In this document: positions 23,514 through 31,902 of the stretch, one piece after another
How positions within the stretch are numbered: the stretch's first letter is position 1
Layout: every line of letters starts with the position of its first letter
DNA from: an uncultured Bacteroidales bacterium
Lineage (GTDB): Bacteria; Bacteroidota; Bacteroidia; Bacteroidales; Bacteroidaceae
Length of the DNA stretch: 38,652 nt
Assembly (NCBI GenBank): GCA_902760345.1
Contig: CACWFY010000025.1
Coordinates: 2,225 to 40,876, forward strand
Direction of reading: 5' to 3'
The notes under the pieces: model-generated
Told to the model about the DNA's origin: nothing
The model's input: the letters and a program-made list of their open reading frames with translations, nothing else
Databases searched by the model: none
Translations under genes and position numbers: made by a program

Positions 23514-24389
23514 ATGAATAAGAAAGTTATTGCCCCATTGGTGGCAGTTATCGTTGCACTCGTGTTGGGCATCATCTATCTGGCTTACAGCCTGAACGAG
23601 GAAAAACAAGTAAACAACGACATGAAAGAACTCGCCATCCTTGAGAAACAGGAGATGGAAAACGAGTACCAGCAGTTTGCCGACCAGTACAGCGAGATGA
23701 AGACGCGCATCAACAACGACTCCATCGTGGCTCAGCTGACCCGTGAACAATTGCGTACCCAGCAACTGTTGGAGGAATTGCGCAAGACTAAGGCCGACGA
23801 TGCTGCCGAAATCACCCGTTTGAAGCGCGAACTGGCCACCGTACGTGCCGTGCTGCGCAGCTATGTGTTGCAGATTGACTCGCTGAACCAGTTGAATGCG
23901 GCTTTGATGGATGAGAACAGTCGTGTACGTTCTGAGCTGGAGATGAGCAATCAGCAAAACCAGGAATTGGCTTCGAGTAATATGTCGCTGTCTGAGAAGG
24001 TTGCCATTGCCTCACAGCTGAACGCTACAAATATCTCGCTGATGCCTTTGAACAAGAAAGGTAAGGACAATAAGAACCTCAAGAAAGCACGTACGCTGAG
24101 CGTTTCCTTTACGTTGGTGCGCAATGTGACAGCCGCTAATGGCACACGCGATTTCTTTGTTCGCATCACCACTCCCCAAGGCGAGGTGCTTAACGGTGGC
24201 GGTACTTTTGCCTTTGAGAACCGCCAGTTGGCATACTCTATGAAGAAAGCTATCGACTATACGGGTGAAGAGACTGCCGTTACGCTGTTCTGGCCCGTTA
24301 ACGAGACGTTGACAGGTGGCAGCTATAATGTCAGCATCTTTGCCGATGGCAATATGATAGGCTCTAAGAACTTTACATTTGAGAAATAA
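23514..24389 (+). CDS. Membrane-anchored coiled-coil periplasmic protein
   Basis: A 291-residue protein. A single N-terminal membrane helix (about 5-27: IAPLVAVIVALVLGIIYLAYSL) is followed by a long Glu/Gln/Leu-rich coiled coil (about 30-175, heptad-like RTQQLLEELRKTKADDAAEITRLKRELATVRAVL) and a C-terminal beta-rich domain of about 100 residues (ARTLSVSFTLVRNVTAANGTRDFFVRIT...VSIFADGNMIGSKNFTFEK). Similar proteins occur across Bacteroidales without an assigned role. It is the first gene of the operon, four bases ahead of tolC; the start at 23514 matches the membrane anchor and the promoter. The coiled coil could form a periplasmic spacer or tether in the export machine (inference). Confidence 0.8.
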   Translation: MNKKVIAPLVAVIVALVLGIIYLAYSLNEEKQVNNDMKELAILEKQEMENEYQQFADQYSEMKTRINNDSIVAQLTREQLRTQQLLEELRKTKADDAAEITRLKRELATVRAVLRSYVLQIDSLNQLNAALMDENSRVRSELEMSNQQNQELASSNMSLSEKVAIASQLNATNISLMPLNKKGKDNKNLKKARTLSVSFTLVRNVTAANGTRDFFVRITTPQGEVLNGGGTFAFENRQLAYSMKKAIDYTGEETAVTLFWPVNETLTGGSYNVSIFADGNMIGSKNFTFEK

Positions 24390-24392
24390 TCA

Positions 24393-25856
24393 ATGAACAA
24401 GTATTTGGCTTTTAGCTTATGGCTTTTGGCTCTTGGCTGTCTGCCTGCCGATGCCCAGCGTGTACTGTCGCTCGACAGTTGCAGGGCGATGGCGCTGCGT
24501 AGCAACAAGCAACTCAGCGTGTCGCAGGTCAAACAGGAAGTGGCCAAGAACCTGAAGAAGTCGGCGCGTACAAAGTACCTGCCCCACGTCAATGTGGTAG
24601 GTGGATACATGTATACCAGCCGCGAAATATCGCTGCTCAGCGACGACCAGAAGTCGGCGTTGAACAATCTTGGCACTAATGCCGCTGCCGATATCACCAC
24701 TAAGGTATCTCCTTATGCGTCGATATTGCCTGCTGCCCTGCAGACAAAGTTAGGGGCTGACCTGAAGGCTGCCGCTGGCGTTGCCGATTTGTTCGGCCAG
24801 CATGTCGTCGATCTGTTCCGCTCCGATACGCGCAACACGTTGTTTGGTGCTGTCGTGGTCACTCAGCCAGTCTTCATGGGTGGTGCCATCGTTGCCATGA
24901 ACAAGATGGCCGACATCAACGAACAGCTCACGGCCAACAGCACTGATGCCAAGCGCCAGCTGACGCTTTACAACATCGACCAGACCTACTGGCAGGTGGT
25001 GTCGCTACGTCATAAGCAGAAACTGGCACAAAGCTATTTGGAAGTTGTCAAGAAGCTCGACAGTGATGTCCAGAAAATGATTAAAGAGGGCGTGGCAACG
25101 CGTAGCGAGGGCCTGAGTGTCAGCGTGAAGGTCAATGAGGCTGAGATGGCGCTGTTGAAGGTCAACGACGGCTTGACATTGTCGAAGATGTTGCTTTGCC
25201 AGCTCTGCGGACTGCCCGTAGACGAGCAGTTGACGCTGGCCGACGAAGAGAGCGAGACCCTCGTCACGGATGTTGACGTGCAGCCTGCCGACATGCAGAC
25301 GGCTACCTCCAACCGTCCTGAGTTGAAGATGCTGCAGAATATGGTTGACCTGAGTCGTCAGACCACTAATCTGCTGAAGGCAGGCAATCTGCCACAGGTG
25401 CTGCTGACTGGTGGTTATGCCGGTTCGAACCCCAACCTCTATAATGGTTTCGAACGTAAGTTCGGTGGCGTATGGAATGTCGGCGTACTGGTTCGCATAC
25501 CTGTCTGGAACTGGGGTGACGTGGCCTATAAAGTGCGTGCCTCTAAGGGGGCGACGACGATGGCTGCCCTTGAACTCGACGATGTTCGCGAGAAGATAGA
25601 ACTACAGGTCAATCAAAGCGCCTTCCACGTTAGCGAGGCTGCCAAGAAACTGGAGATGGCCAATGCCAATATCCAGCGCGCCGAGGAGAATCTCCGTACC
25701 GCCAACCTTGGATTCCAGGAGGGTGTCATCTCTACCACTACGGTGATGGAAGCCCAGACGGCTTGGTTACAGGCGCAGTCGCAGAAGATAGATGCCGAAA
25801 TAGATGTCAAACTCAGTCAGGTGAATATGCAGAAAGCACTTGGCACATTACAATAA
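24393..25856 (+). CDS. TolC family outer-membrane efflux protein
   Basis: A 487-residue outer-membrane channel protein with a signal peptide (MNKYLAFSLWLLALGCLPADA) and two OEP repeats. Their typical openings are SLDSCRAMALRSNKQLSVSQVKQEVAKN (about 27) and RPELKMLQNMVDLSRQTTNLLKAGNLPQVLLTGGY (about 310). The long helices form the periplasmic tunnel. The end ...EIDVKLSQVNMQKALGTLQ is characteristic. It is followed after 8 bases by an HlyD adaptor and two ABC-2 permeases, so it is the exit duct of that exporter. Confidence 0.93.
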   Translation: MNKYLAFSLWLLALGCLPADAQRVLSLDSCRAMALRSNKQLSVSQVKQEVAKNLKKSARTKYLPHVNVVGGYMYTSREISLLSDDQKSALNNLGTNAAADITTKVSPYASILPAALQTKLGADLKAAAGVADLFGQHVVDLFRSDTRNTLFGAVVVTQPVFMGGAIVAMNKMADINEQLTANSTDAKRQLTLYNIDQTYWQVVSLRHKQKLAQSYLEVVKKLDSDVQKMIKEGVATRSEGLSVSVKVNEAEMALLKVNDGLTLSKMLLCQLCGLPVDEQLTLADEESETLVTDVDVQPADMQTATSNRPELKMLQNMVDLSRQTTNLLKAGNLPQVLLTGGYAGSNPNLYNGFERKFGGVWNVGVLVRIPVWNWGDVAYKVRASKGATTMAALELDDVREKIELQVNQSAFHVSEAAKKLEMANANIQRAEENLRTANLGFQEGVISTTTVMEAQTAWLQAQSQKIDAEIDVKLSQVNMQKALGTLQ

Positions 25857-25864
25857 AAAAAGAT

Positions 25865-26848
25865 ATGTCAGCAAAAACACAACATAACAACATCCTACTC
25901 GCCATCATTGGCTTTGCAGCAGTGATTGTCATTGTTGCTGTGATTGGATTCTTTGCCTTTGGACGTGATCCGGAACTGATCCAGGGGCAGGTAGAAGTGA
26001 GTGAATACCGCGTGTCCAGCAAGGTGCCGGGCCGTATTTTGGAGATACGCGTCAAGGAAGGCGACTTCGTGAAGGCTGGCGACACGCTGGCTATTCTCGA
26101 CGCCCCTGAGGTACGTGCCAAGATGGAGCAGGCCCGTAGTGCCGAGGATGCCGCCTCTGCCCTTGAGTTGAAGGCGCAGAACGGTGCCCGCGAGGAGCAG
26201 ATTCGTGGTGCCTACAACGTGCTGCAACAGGCTAAGGCTGGTTACGAGATTGCCGAGAAGTCGTACAATCGTGTCCAGCGCCTCTTCGACGAGGGCGTGA
26301 TGAGTGCCCAGAAGCGCGACGAGGCTTACGCCAGCTACAAGGCGTTAGAGGCTCAGATGAAGGCCGCCCAGAGTCAGTATGATATGGCTGTCAATGGCGC
26401 CCGCCGCGAGGACAAGATGGCTGCTGCCGCACAGGTAGGCCGTGCCCGTGGTGCCGTTCAGGAGGTCACTTCCTATATCCACGAAACGGTCCAGATAGCC
26501 CAGATGGATGGTGAGGTGATGGATATCTATCCCAAGTTGGGCGAATTGGTAGGTACAGGCTCGCCCATTATGTCGATTGCTGTGATGAAAGACCTTTGGG
26601 GTACGTTCAATGTGCGCGAAGACCAGCTGAACGGCCTGGAGATTGGCAAGACGTTTACCGCCTTTGTCCCTGCTTTCAACAAGGAAATCCAGATGAAGGT
26701 CTACTATATGAAAGACCAGGGCTCGTATGCCGTCTGGAAAGCTACCAAGGCCAATGGTCAGTACGACCTGAAGACCTTTGAGGTCAAGGCTCGTCCTGTC
26801 GAGAAGATGGAGGGTCTGCGTCCTGGCATGAGTCTTATTATTAAATAA
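25865..26848 (+). CDS. HlyD-family periplasmic adaptor protein
   Basis: A 327-residue membrane-fusion protein. It has an N-terminal membrane anchor (about 8-34: NILLAIIGFAAVIVIVAVIGFFAFG), a lipoyl-like half (EVSEYRVSSKVPGRILEIRVKEGDFVKAGDTLAILD, about 43-80), an alpha-helical hairpin rich in Ala/Glu/Gln (about 80-200), the second lipoyl half (QMDGEVMDIYPKLGELVGTGSPIMSI) and a beta-barrel (WGTFNVREDQLNGLEIGKTFTAFVP). It links the inner-membrane permeases to TolC. The earlier in-frame start overlaps tolC and has no anchor, so 25865 is chosen. Confidence 0.92.
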   Translation: MSAKTQHNNILLAIIGFAAVIVIVAVIGFFAFGRDPELIQGQVEVSEYRVSSKVPGRILEIRVKEGDFVKAGDTLAILDAPEVRAKMEQARSAEDAASALELKAQNGAREEQIRGAYNVLQQAKAGYEIAEKSYNRVQRLFDEGVMSAQKRDEAYASYKALEAQMKAAQSQYDMAVNGARREDKMAAAAQVGRARGAVQEVTSYIHETVQIAQMDGEVMDIYPKLGELVGTGSPIMSIAVMKDLWGTFNVREDQLNGLEIGKTFTAFVPAFNKEIQMKVYYMKDQGSYAVWKATKANGQYDLKTFEVKARPVEKMEGLRPGMSLIIK

Positions 26849-26877
26849 GAGGTGAGAGGTAAGAGGTGAGAGGTAAG
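26848..26877. repeat. GAGGTRAG repeat forming the ribosome-binding region of the first permease gene
   Basis: A 14-base unit, AGAGGTGAGAGGTA, is repeated exactly twice (26848-26861 and 26862-26875) between the hlyD stop and the permease ATG at 26880. It is the same sequence type as the repeats in the methyltransferase and mutY genes. Confidence 0.75.
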
Positions 26878-26879
26878 CC

Positions 26880-28052
26880 ATGCAGAAGACGTTGCGACAA
26901 ATATATCTGTTGTCTGTGAGGGAATGCAAGATTTTCCTTCACAACCCCATTTATCTCTTCTGTATGCTCGTGTTCCCGCTGGCGGTGCTGTTTTTCTTCA
27001 CCAGCATGCTGAGCGAGGGACAGCCGCAGGAATTGCCTGTAGGCATCGTCGACCTCGACAATACGTCGACCACACGTAGCCTCATTCGTCGCCTCGACGG
27101 CTTCCAGACCAGTAAGGTGGTAGCCTACTATCCATCAGTAGCTGACGCGCGTAAGGCTATTCAGAACAACGAGGTCTATGGTTTTCTCTATATTCCTGAG
27201 GGTACTACTGAAAAGTTGCTGGCCAGCCGTCAGCCTAAGGTGTCGTTCTACTACTCGATGACCACCCTCACGTCGGGCTCCCTGCTGTATCGCGATCTGA
27301 AGACCATTGCGTCGCTGGGCTCTGCTGCTGTCGGACAGGCCACCATGCGTGCCAAAGGTTTTACTGATGCACAGATACAGACCTTCTTACAGCCGATAGC
27401 CATTGACCTACACCAGATCAGCAATTCCACCACCGACTACAACGCCTACCTGACGACAGTCATGGTGCCAGGCATCTTCATGCTTTTTATCTTTCTCATC
27501 ACCACCTATGCCATTGGTACTGAGCTGAAGTTCAATCACGGACCACAGCTGGTGAGTATGGCGGGCAACCGCATCCGTGTGGCGCTGACAGGCAAGTTGC
27601 TGCCCCATACGCTGATATGGCTGACGCTGGTGTTCTTCTACAGCTTCTACGTCTTTGACGTCTATGGATTCCCCCATCCGGGCGGTGTGGTGAAGATCGT
27701 ACTTACCAACGTGCTCATGGTATTGGCCGCTCAGGGCTTCGGCATCTTTGCCTTCGGTCTGCTGCCCTCGTTACGTATGTCGATGAGCATCAGCTCGCTA
27801 TGGGCCGTACTTAGCATCTCTATGGCTGGCTCGGCCTTTCCCGTCATGGGCATGGACGGACCACTGCAGGCCTTGTCGTGGCTGTTCCCCCTGCGCCACT
27901 ATTTCATGGTCTATCAGATCTGTGTGCTCAACGATTTCCCCATACTTGACGCCTGGTGGCATATTGCGGGCTTGATAGCCTTCATGCTGTTGCCCATCCT
28001 CGTGCTCAGTAAGATTAAGAATGCGATGTTAACTTACGTGTATATCCCATGA
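26880..28052 (+). CDS. ABC-2 type permease (first of a pair)
   Basis: A 390-residue inner-membrane protein of the ABC-2 (YhiH/YbhS/YbhR-like) permease family. There is one N-terminal helix (about 22-42: IYLFCMLVFPLAVLFFFTSML), a large periplasmic domain (about 45-190, starting LPVGIVDLDNTSTTRSLIRRL) and about five C-terminal helices (VPGIFMLFIFLITTYAIG..., LLPSLRMSMSISSLWAVLSISMAGSAFPVMGMDGPLQALSWLFPLRHYFMVYQ). It overlaps the next permease by four bases (ATGA). No ATP-binding protein is encoded in the operon. Confidence 0.92.
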   Translation: MQKTLRQIYLLSVRECKIFLHNPIYLFCMLVFPLAVLFFFTSMLSEGQPQELPVGIVDLDNTSTTRSLIRRLDGFQTSKVVAYYPSVADARKAIQNNEVYGFLYIPEGTTEKLLASRQPKVSFYYSMTTLTSGSLLYRDLKTIASLGSAAVGQATMRAKGFTDAQIQTFLQPIAIDLHQISNSTTDYNAYLTTVMVPGIFMLFIFLITTYAIGTELKFNHGPQLVSMAGNRIRVALTGKLLPHTLIWLTLVFFYSFYVFDVYGFPHPGGVVKIVLTNVLMVLAAQGFGIFAFGLLPSLRMSMSISSLWAVLSISMAGSAFPVMGMDGPLQALSWLFPLRHYFMVYQICVLNDFPILDAWWHIAGLIAFMLLPILVLSKIKNAMLTYVYIP

Positions 28053-29290
28053 AGAAAGACGGCCTGCTCTATCAGATTATCGACGGCGTGCGCGACGCTT
28101 GTGCGGTCTGGCGCGACGAGATGCGCCTGGTGTTCAAAGACGAGGGTGTGCTCATCTTTTTCTTCCTCGTCCCGCTGGCTTATCCCTTGCTTTATTCGTG
28201 GATTTACAATAATGAGGTAGTTCGCGAGGTGCCCGTGGTGGTGGTCGACGACTCCCATTCGCAGCTGAGTCGTGAGTTTATCCGCTCTTGTGACGCATCC
28301 CCCGATGTACACATTGCCTATCATGCTGCCGACATGGACGAGGCCGAGATGTTGGTCAGCCGTCAGGTCGTACGTGCCATCTATCATATTCCGTCTGATT
28401 TTCAGACGCGCCTCAACCGCCTCGAACGTTCTGTCATCAGCGTCTATTGCGATATGAGTCTGATGCTTACCTACAAGGCTGCCTACCAGACGGCCTTGAT
28501 GGTGTCGCAACAGATGAACAGCGAGATACAGATAAAGTTGTCAGGAAACTATACCCAGCGCGAAGAGCAGATACAGGGCCGTCCGCTTGATTACGACGAG
28601 GTGCCTGTGTTCAATCCTGGCGGTGGCTATGGGTCGGCTATTCTCCCTGCCGTGCTCATGCTCATTCTGCAGCAGACCCTCGTGCTCGGCATCGGACTGT
28701 CAGCAGGTACAGCCCGCGAGTCCAACCGCTACCAAGACCTCGTACCTATCCAGAAACACTATCACGGCACGTTCCGTATAGTTTTCGGCAAGTCACTATG
28801 CTATTTCATGATTTATGCCGTCATGGGTACGTGGCTTACCGTTGTCGTACCACGCATCTTCCATTTCCCCTGTCTGGCACATTGGACAGACCTCTTGGCC
28901 ATCATGGTGCCCTATACGCTGGCATGCATCTTCTTCGGAATCACTGTTTCATGTATCGTGCGCTATCGTGAGAACGTCATGCTGCTCATGGTGTTTGTGT
29001 CTATTCCCCTGCTGTTCCTCAGTGGTGCCTCGTGGCCGCAAAACGATATCCCCGGTTTCTGGCAAGGGGTGTCGTGCCTTTTCCCCAGCACCTTTGGCGT
29101 GCGTGCCTATATCCGCACCAATTCCATGGGTGGCACCTTGGCCGACGTCCTCTTCGAGTACCGCATCCTTTGGCTCATGGCAGCAGTATATTTCTTCGTT
29201 GCCTGTGCTGTCTACCGCCATCAGATATTCCAAGCGCGCCAGCATGCTATGGAACGTCTGGAATATTTGAAGCGGAAGCGTCAAAAATAA
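28049..29290 (+). CDS. ABC-2 type permease (second of a pair)
   Basis: A 413-residue partner of the preceding permease with the same architecture: N-terminal helix (about 31-53: GVLIFFFLVPLAYPLLYSWIY), periplasmic domain opening VPVVVVDDSHSQLSREFIRSCD, and a C-terminal membrane block (ILPAVLMLILQQTLVLGIGLSAG..., SIPLLFLSGASWPQNDIPGFWQGVSCLFPSTFGVRAYI). It probably dimerises with its neighbour. The ABC-2 pair with HlyD and TolC defines a tripartite exporter; the ATPase must come from elsewhere or be dispensable. The cargo is unknown. The gene ends 107 bases before a convergent flavodoxin-like gene. Confidence 0.9.
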   Translation: MKKDGLLYQIIDGVRDACAVWRDEMRLVFKDEGVLIFFFLVPLAYPLLYSWIYNNEVVREVPVVVVDDSHSQLSREFIRSCDASPDVHIAYHAADMDEAEMLVSRQVVRAIYHIPSDFQTRLNRLERSVISVYCDMSLMLTYKAAYQTALMVSQQMNSEIQIKLSGNYTQREEQIQGRPLDYDEVPVFNPGGGYGSAILPAVLMLILQQTLVLGIGLSAGTARESNRYQDLVPIQKHYHGTFRIVFGKSLCYFMIYAVMGTWLTVVVPRIFHFPCLAHWTDLLAIMVPYTLACIFFGITVSCIVRYRENVMLLMVFVSIPLLFLSGASWPQNDIPGFWQGVSCLFPSTFGVRAYIRTNSMGGTLADVLFEYRILWLMAAVYFFVACAVYRHQIFQARQHAMERLEYLKRKRQK

Positions 29291-29397
29291 TTTACGCTTT
29301 TGCTCATATCGTAGCATAGGCCGAGCGTAGGCGTTCGAAGGGAGAACATGAGAAATACCGCTCCGAGCTGTAGGCTTTCTTTGCAGCAATGATTCTC
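29291..29397. other. Convergent intergenic spacer with no recognised gene
   Basis: About 107 bases between the second permease and the flavodoxin-like gene. Two similar stretches, CGAGCGTAGGCG (around 29323) and CGAGCTGTAGGC (around 29363), form a weak direct repeat. No clear intrinsic terminator was seen. I do not recognise it as a known element. Confidence 0.4.
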
Positions 29398-30198
29398 TTA
29401 TCTGACCACTTCCGTGAATTCGGGCTTGGCGCCTGCTGCGGAGGGTTGGGTGACGTAGATGATGGAGGTGGCCTCCTGACCATCCATACCGCGGCTTTTG
29501 ACGGTGAACTTGTAGTCGGTGGAATCAGCGGTCTTTCGCTTGCCAACGGTTTGGGGCGTGCCGAGGGGGAACTGATAGCTGGAGCAGGCTGCGTCGAAGA
29601 TGGCTTTCTCGTCGGCCGTTACGGGCTTCTGGGCTGAATAGTCAGGCAACTTCTCTACTTTCCCTTTCTTGTAACCGTTTTCTTTCAAGAAGCGGTCGAG
29701 CTCGTTGGCAGCGGCTTTTACACGGGCTGTCCGGACGCCATAGCCCTTCAGTATCTTGGCCTTAGGAAGGGCCTCGCGCAGGGCATCAGACGAGGTGTTC
29801 AGACCACCACTGCCAAAGGTGCAGAACGGCACGATGGTCTTGCCGGCAAAGTCCTGTTGTTTGACCAGCGTGGCGATAGGCATGGCGTAGGTGCCAAACC
29901 AGATGGGGTAGCCCAGGAAGATGATGTCGTAGTCGGCAATCTTCTTTTTCAGGGGCTTCAGGGCAGGCGTCTGTCCGCTCTCGCGTTCACGGCTGGAGCG
30001 CTGGATGGTCTCCTGGAAGTTGCCCGAATAGGGCTCTACAGCCTCGATACTCTCGATGTCGGCACCCAGTTGTCGTTGCAGCTCTTGGGCTACCGTCTTC
30101 GTTGTTCCTGTCTCTGAATAATAAAGTACTAGCATTTTCTGTGCATAAATGGTGGATGCAGCGGCTATGGCTGCCATCAGCATGAATAGTTTTTTCAT
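29398..30198 (-). CDS. Exported flavodoxin-like protein with C-terminal extension
   Basis: A 266-residue protein. A signal peptide (MKKLFMLMAAIAAASTIYA) precedes a flavodoxin domain (about 20-178) with the FMN-phosphate loop VLYYSETGTTKTVAQ and aromatic FMN-contact regions such as FLGYPIWFGTYAMP and CTFGSGGLNTSSDAL. Cytoplasmic flavodoxins normally have no signal peptide, so this one is predicted to act in the periplasm or on the surface. After the domain come a Lys/Pro linker and a region of about 80 residues (FDAACSSYQFPLGTPQTVGKRKTADSTDYKFTV...) that I do not recognise; the paired spacing of residues suggests a small beta domain. It may be an NADPH- or quinone-linked electron carrier. It is followed on the same strand by nothing close; guanine deaminase lies 23 bases upstream. 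Confidence 0.85.
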   Translation of the reverse strand: MKKLFMLMAAIAAASTIYAQKMLVLYYSETGTTKTVAQELQRQLGADIESIEAVEPYSGNFQETIQRSSRERESGQTPALKPLKKKIADYDIIFLGYPIWFGTYAMPIATLVKQQDFAGKTIVPFCTFGSGGLNTSSDALREALPKAKILKGYGVRTARVKAAANELDRFLKENGYKKGKVEKLPDYSAQKPVTADEKAIFDAACSSYQFPLGTPQTVGKRKTADSTDYKFTVKSRGMDGQEATSIIYVTQPSAAGAKPEFTEVVR

Positions 30199-30221
30199 TA
30201 GTTCTTATGATTGATTGTTGA

Positions 30222-31496
30222 TTAGATGAGTTTCGGCTCTGGCACCTCCTGGCCACGACAGAAGCGATGGACTATCTGGCGGTCGTCGCCCAGATAGATG
30301 AAACGCTCCAGACGGTGTTGCAGGGAGTATTCAGCGGGATAGAGCACGGCGTCGTCGATGACCAGTGCGTCGAAGTCGTAGCCGGGCTCGAAGCTGCCCA
30401 CCTTGCCGAAGAAGCTGCCTGCCGACTTGGTGGCAATCCAGAAGGTTTCGGGCAGGGTGAGGAAGGTCTTGCTATGGTCTTGCTGGTAGTGCATCTTGCT
30501 GACCTGGATGGCATAGACCAGCATGCGGAACATGTTGAGGTCGTGGCCTCCGCTGATGTCGCTGCCTAAGCCAATGCGCACGCCCTCGTCGAGCAGGGTG
30601 CGGATGGGGGCCATGCCTGACGACAGGTTGAAGTTGGACGTGGGGCAGTGGGCCACCATGACGCCGTTGCGCTTCATCAGCTCCAGCTCTCCACCGCGCG
30701 TCCATACGCAGTGGGCCATGATGGTGGGCGTCTGTCCGAAGAGTCCGTAGCGGTTGTAGGCGTCGCCATAGCTCTCGCTCTCAGGTTCGAGCTCGGCCAC
30801 CCATGCTATCTCGGAGGTGTTCTCGGACAGGTGCGACTGTACGGGCAACTGGTATTTGGCGGCGAGCTCGCCACAGGCCTTCAGCAGTTCTGGCGTACAC
30901 GAGGGTACGAAGCGCGGGGTGATGATGGGGCGTACCAGTCCATCAGCATCGCCGAATTCAGCGATGAGCTGCTCGTTGCCTTTGACGGCGTCGTCGACAT
31001 CCTCGCAGAGCGCGTCAGGACAGTTGCGGTTCATGGCTACCTTGCCGACCATAGCGCCCATGCCTGCCTGCTGGTACAGTTGCATCAGCTTACGTGTGCT
31101 GTCGGTATGGACGGTGCCGAAGACGACACTGCGCATGGTGCCGAAGAGCCACTGGGTGTGCAGGAAGCGGCTGTACATGCGCTCGGCATAGTTGACGTCG
31201 GCATATTTCGACTCCTCAGGGAAGGTGTAGTTCTGCAACCAAGGCAGCAGCTCGAGGTCCATGGCCACACCCTGGTTGTGCACCTGTGGGGCGTGAACAT
31301 GCATATCGTTCATGGCGGGAATGAGCAGCTTGTCGCCAAAGTCGACGATCTCTGCATCAGGACAGCCCAACTCGGCCAGATCGTTAGAAACGCCCAGCAC
31401 ACGGCCGTCTTCCACAGCGACGTAGCCATTCTCAAAAACTTCGAAACGATCTTTCTCTTTCGTAAAGAGAATGTGAGCCTTATATACTTTTTTCAT
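30222..31496 (-). CDS. guaD: Guanine deaminase / amidohydrolase family protein
   Basis: A 424-residue cytoplasmic metal-dependent hydrolase that converts guanine to xanthine and ammonia. Metal and substrate motifs are NDMHVHAPQ (about 62, the HxH metal pair with the guanine-deaminase-type HAPQ), VQSHLSEN (about 220), IMAHCVWTRGGELELM (about 263), HCPTSNFNLSSGMAPI and GLGSDISGGHDLNM (about 313, catalytic Asp). The HAPQ and TSNFNLSSG motifs favour guanine deaminase over other amidohydrolases. Purine salvage would feed nucleotide pools. The -7 element is 35 bases upstream. Confidence 0.87.
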   Translation of the reverse strand: MKKVYKAHILFTKEKDRFEVFENGYVAVEDGRVLGVSNDLAELGCPDAEIVDFGDKLLIPAMNDMHVHAPQVHNQGVAMDLELLPWLQNYTFPEESKYADVNYAERMYSRFLHTQWLFGTMRSVVFGTVHTDSTRKLMQLYQQAGMGAMVGKVAMNRNCPDALCEDVDDAVKGNEQLIAEFGDADGLVRPIITPRFVPSCTPELLKACGELAAKYQLPVQSHLSENTSEIAWVAELEPESESYGDAYNRYGLFGQTPTIMAHCVWTRGGELELMKRNGVMVAHCPTSNFNLSSGMAPIRTLLDEGVRIGLGSDISGGHDLNMFRMLVYAIQVSKMHYQQDHSKTFLTLPETFWIATKSAGSFFGKVGSFEPGYDFDALVIDDAVLYPAEYSLQHRLERFIYLGDDRQIVHRFCRGQEVPEPKLI

Positions 31497-31530
31497 AGCT
31501 AATAGTATTTGAAAGGTTAGTTACTGAGTG

Positions 31531-31538
31531 CAAAGTTA
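31531..31538 (-). promoter_or_regulatory. -7 promoter element of guaD
   Basis: TAACTTTG on the minus strand matches TAnnTTTG. No -33 box is seen at the usual distance, but a palindrome lies 15 bases upstream. Confidence 0.55.
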
Positions 31539-31553
31539 CGAAAAATTTTGGGC

Positions 31554-31570
31554 AAATGTGTATCACATTT
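31554..31570. promoter_or_regulatory. Palindromic operator candidate between guaD and the SemiSWEET gene
   Basis: AAATGTG TAT CACATTT is a perfect 17-base palindrome with a 3-base centre. It is placed between two divergent -7 elements (31538-31531 and 31583-31590), as a regulator shared by both genes would be. The TGTG...CACA core recalls CRP/FNR-family sites, but the spacing is shorter. Confidence 0.55.
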
Positions 31571-31582
31571 CATTTTTTTTTG

Positions 31583-31590
31583 TATCTTTG
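31583..31590 (+). promoter_or_regulatory. -7 promoter element of the SemiSWEET gene
   Basis: TATCTTTG matches TAnnTTTG exactly and gives a leader of about 30 bases. No standard TTTG -33 box is visible, so activation through the adjacent palindrome is plausible. Confidence 0.6.
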
Positions 31591-31626
31591 CAACAATATT
31601 ACTATCGCTAACTAAAAATTAATACT

Positions 31627-31902
31627 ATGGATCAACAATTAGTAGTCAACATTTGTGGCTGGATTGCCACCTTCGGCCTGATTTTCGGCTATCTGCCACA
31701 GGCTATTCAGACCATTCGTACACGTAACACCGACGGCATCTCGTTGCCAGGCTTCATCTCGATGGCCATAGGCTGTGGCGCCTTCGTGATACAGGGACTG
31801 TTGCTGGGCAACTATTATCTCTTTGCCACTAATCTTATCACCTGCGTTTGTAGCGTCATTATCTTTGCCATCAAGATGAAGAACGACTACGGAAAGAAGT
31901 AG
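31627..31902 (+). CDS. SemiSWEET family (PQ-loop) transporter
   Basis: A 91-residue inner-membrane protein with three hydrophobic helices (about 8-27, 38-58 and 64-84) and the PQ-loop motif GYLPQAIQTIRTRNTDGIS after helix 1. SemiSWEETs are three-helix proteins that dimerise to move sugars, and their length is about 85-95 residues. Divergent from guaD, with a shared palindromic operator candidate. The substrate cannot be told from the sequence. Confidence 0.88.
   Translation: MDQQLVVNICGWIATFGLIFGYLPQAIQTIRTRNTDGISLPGFISMAIGCGAFVIQGLLLGNYYLFATNLITCVCSVIIFAIKMKNDYGKK

Noticed and set aside
29304-29546. 80-codon minus-strand ORF across the permease/flavodoxin spacer
   Set aside because: It is a shadow over the end of the flavodoxin-like gene, Ser/Pro-rich, without a start context or motif.
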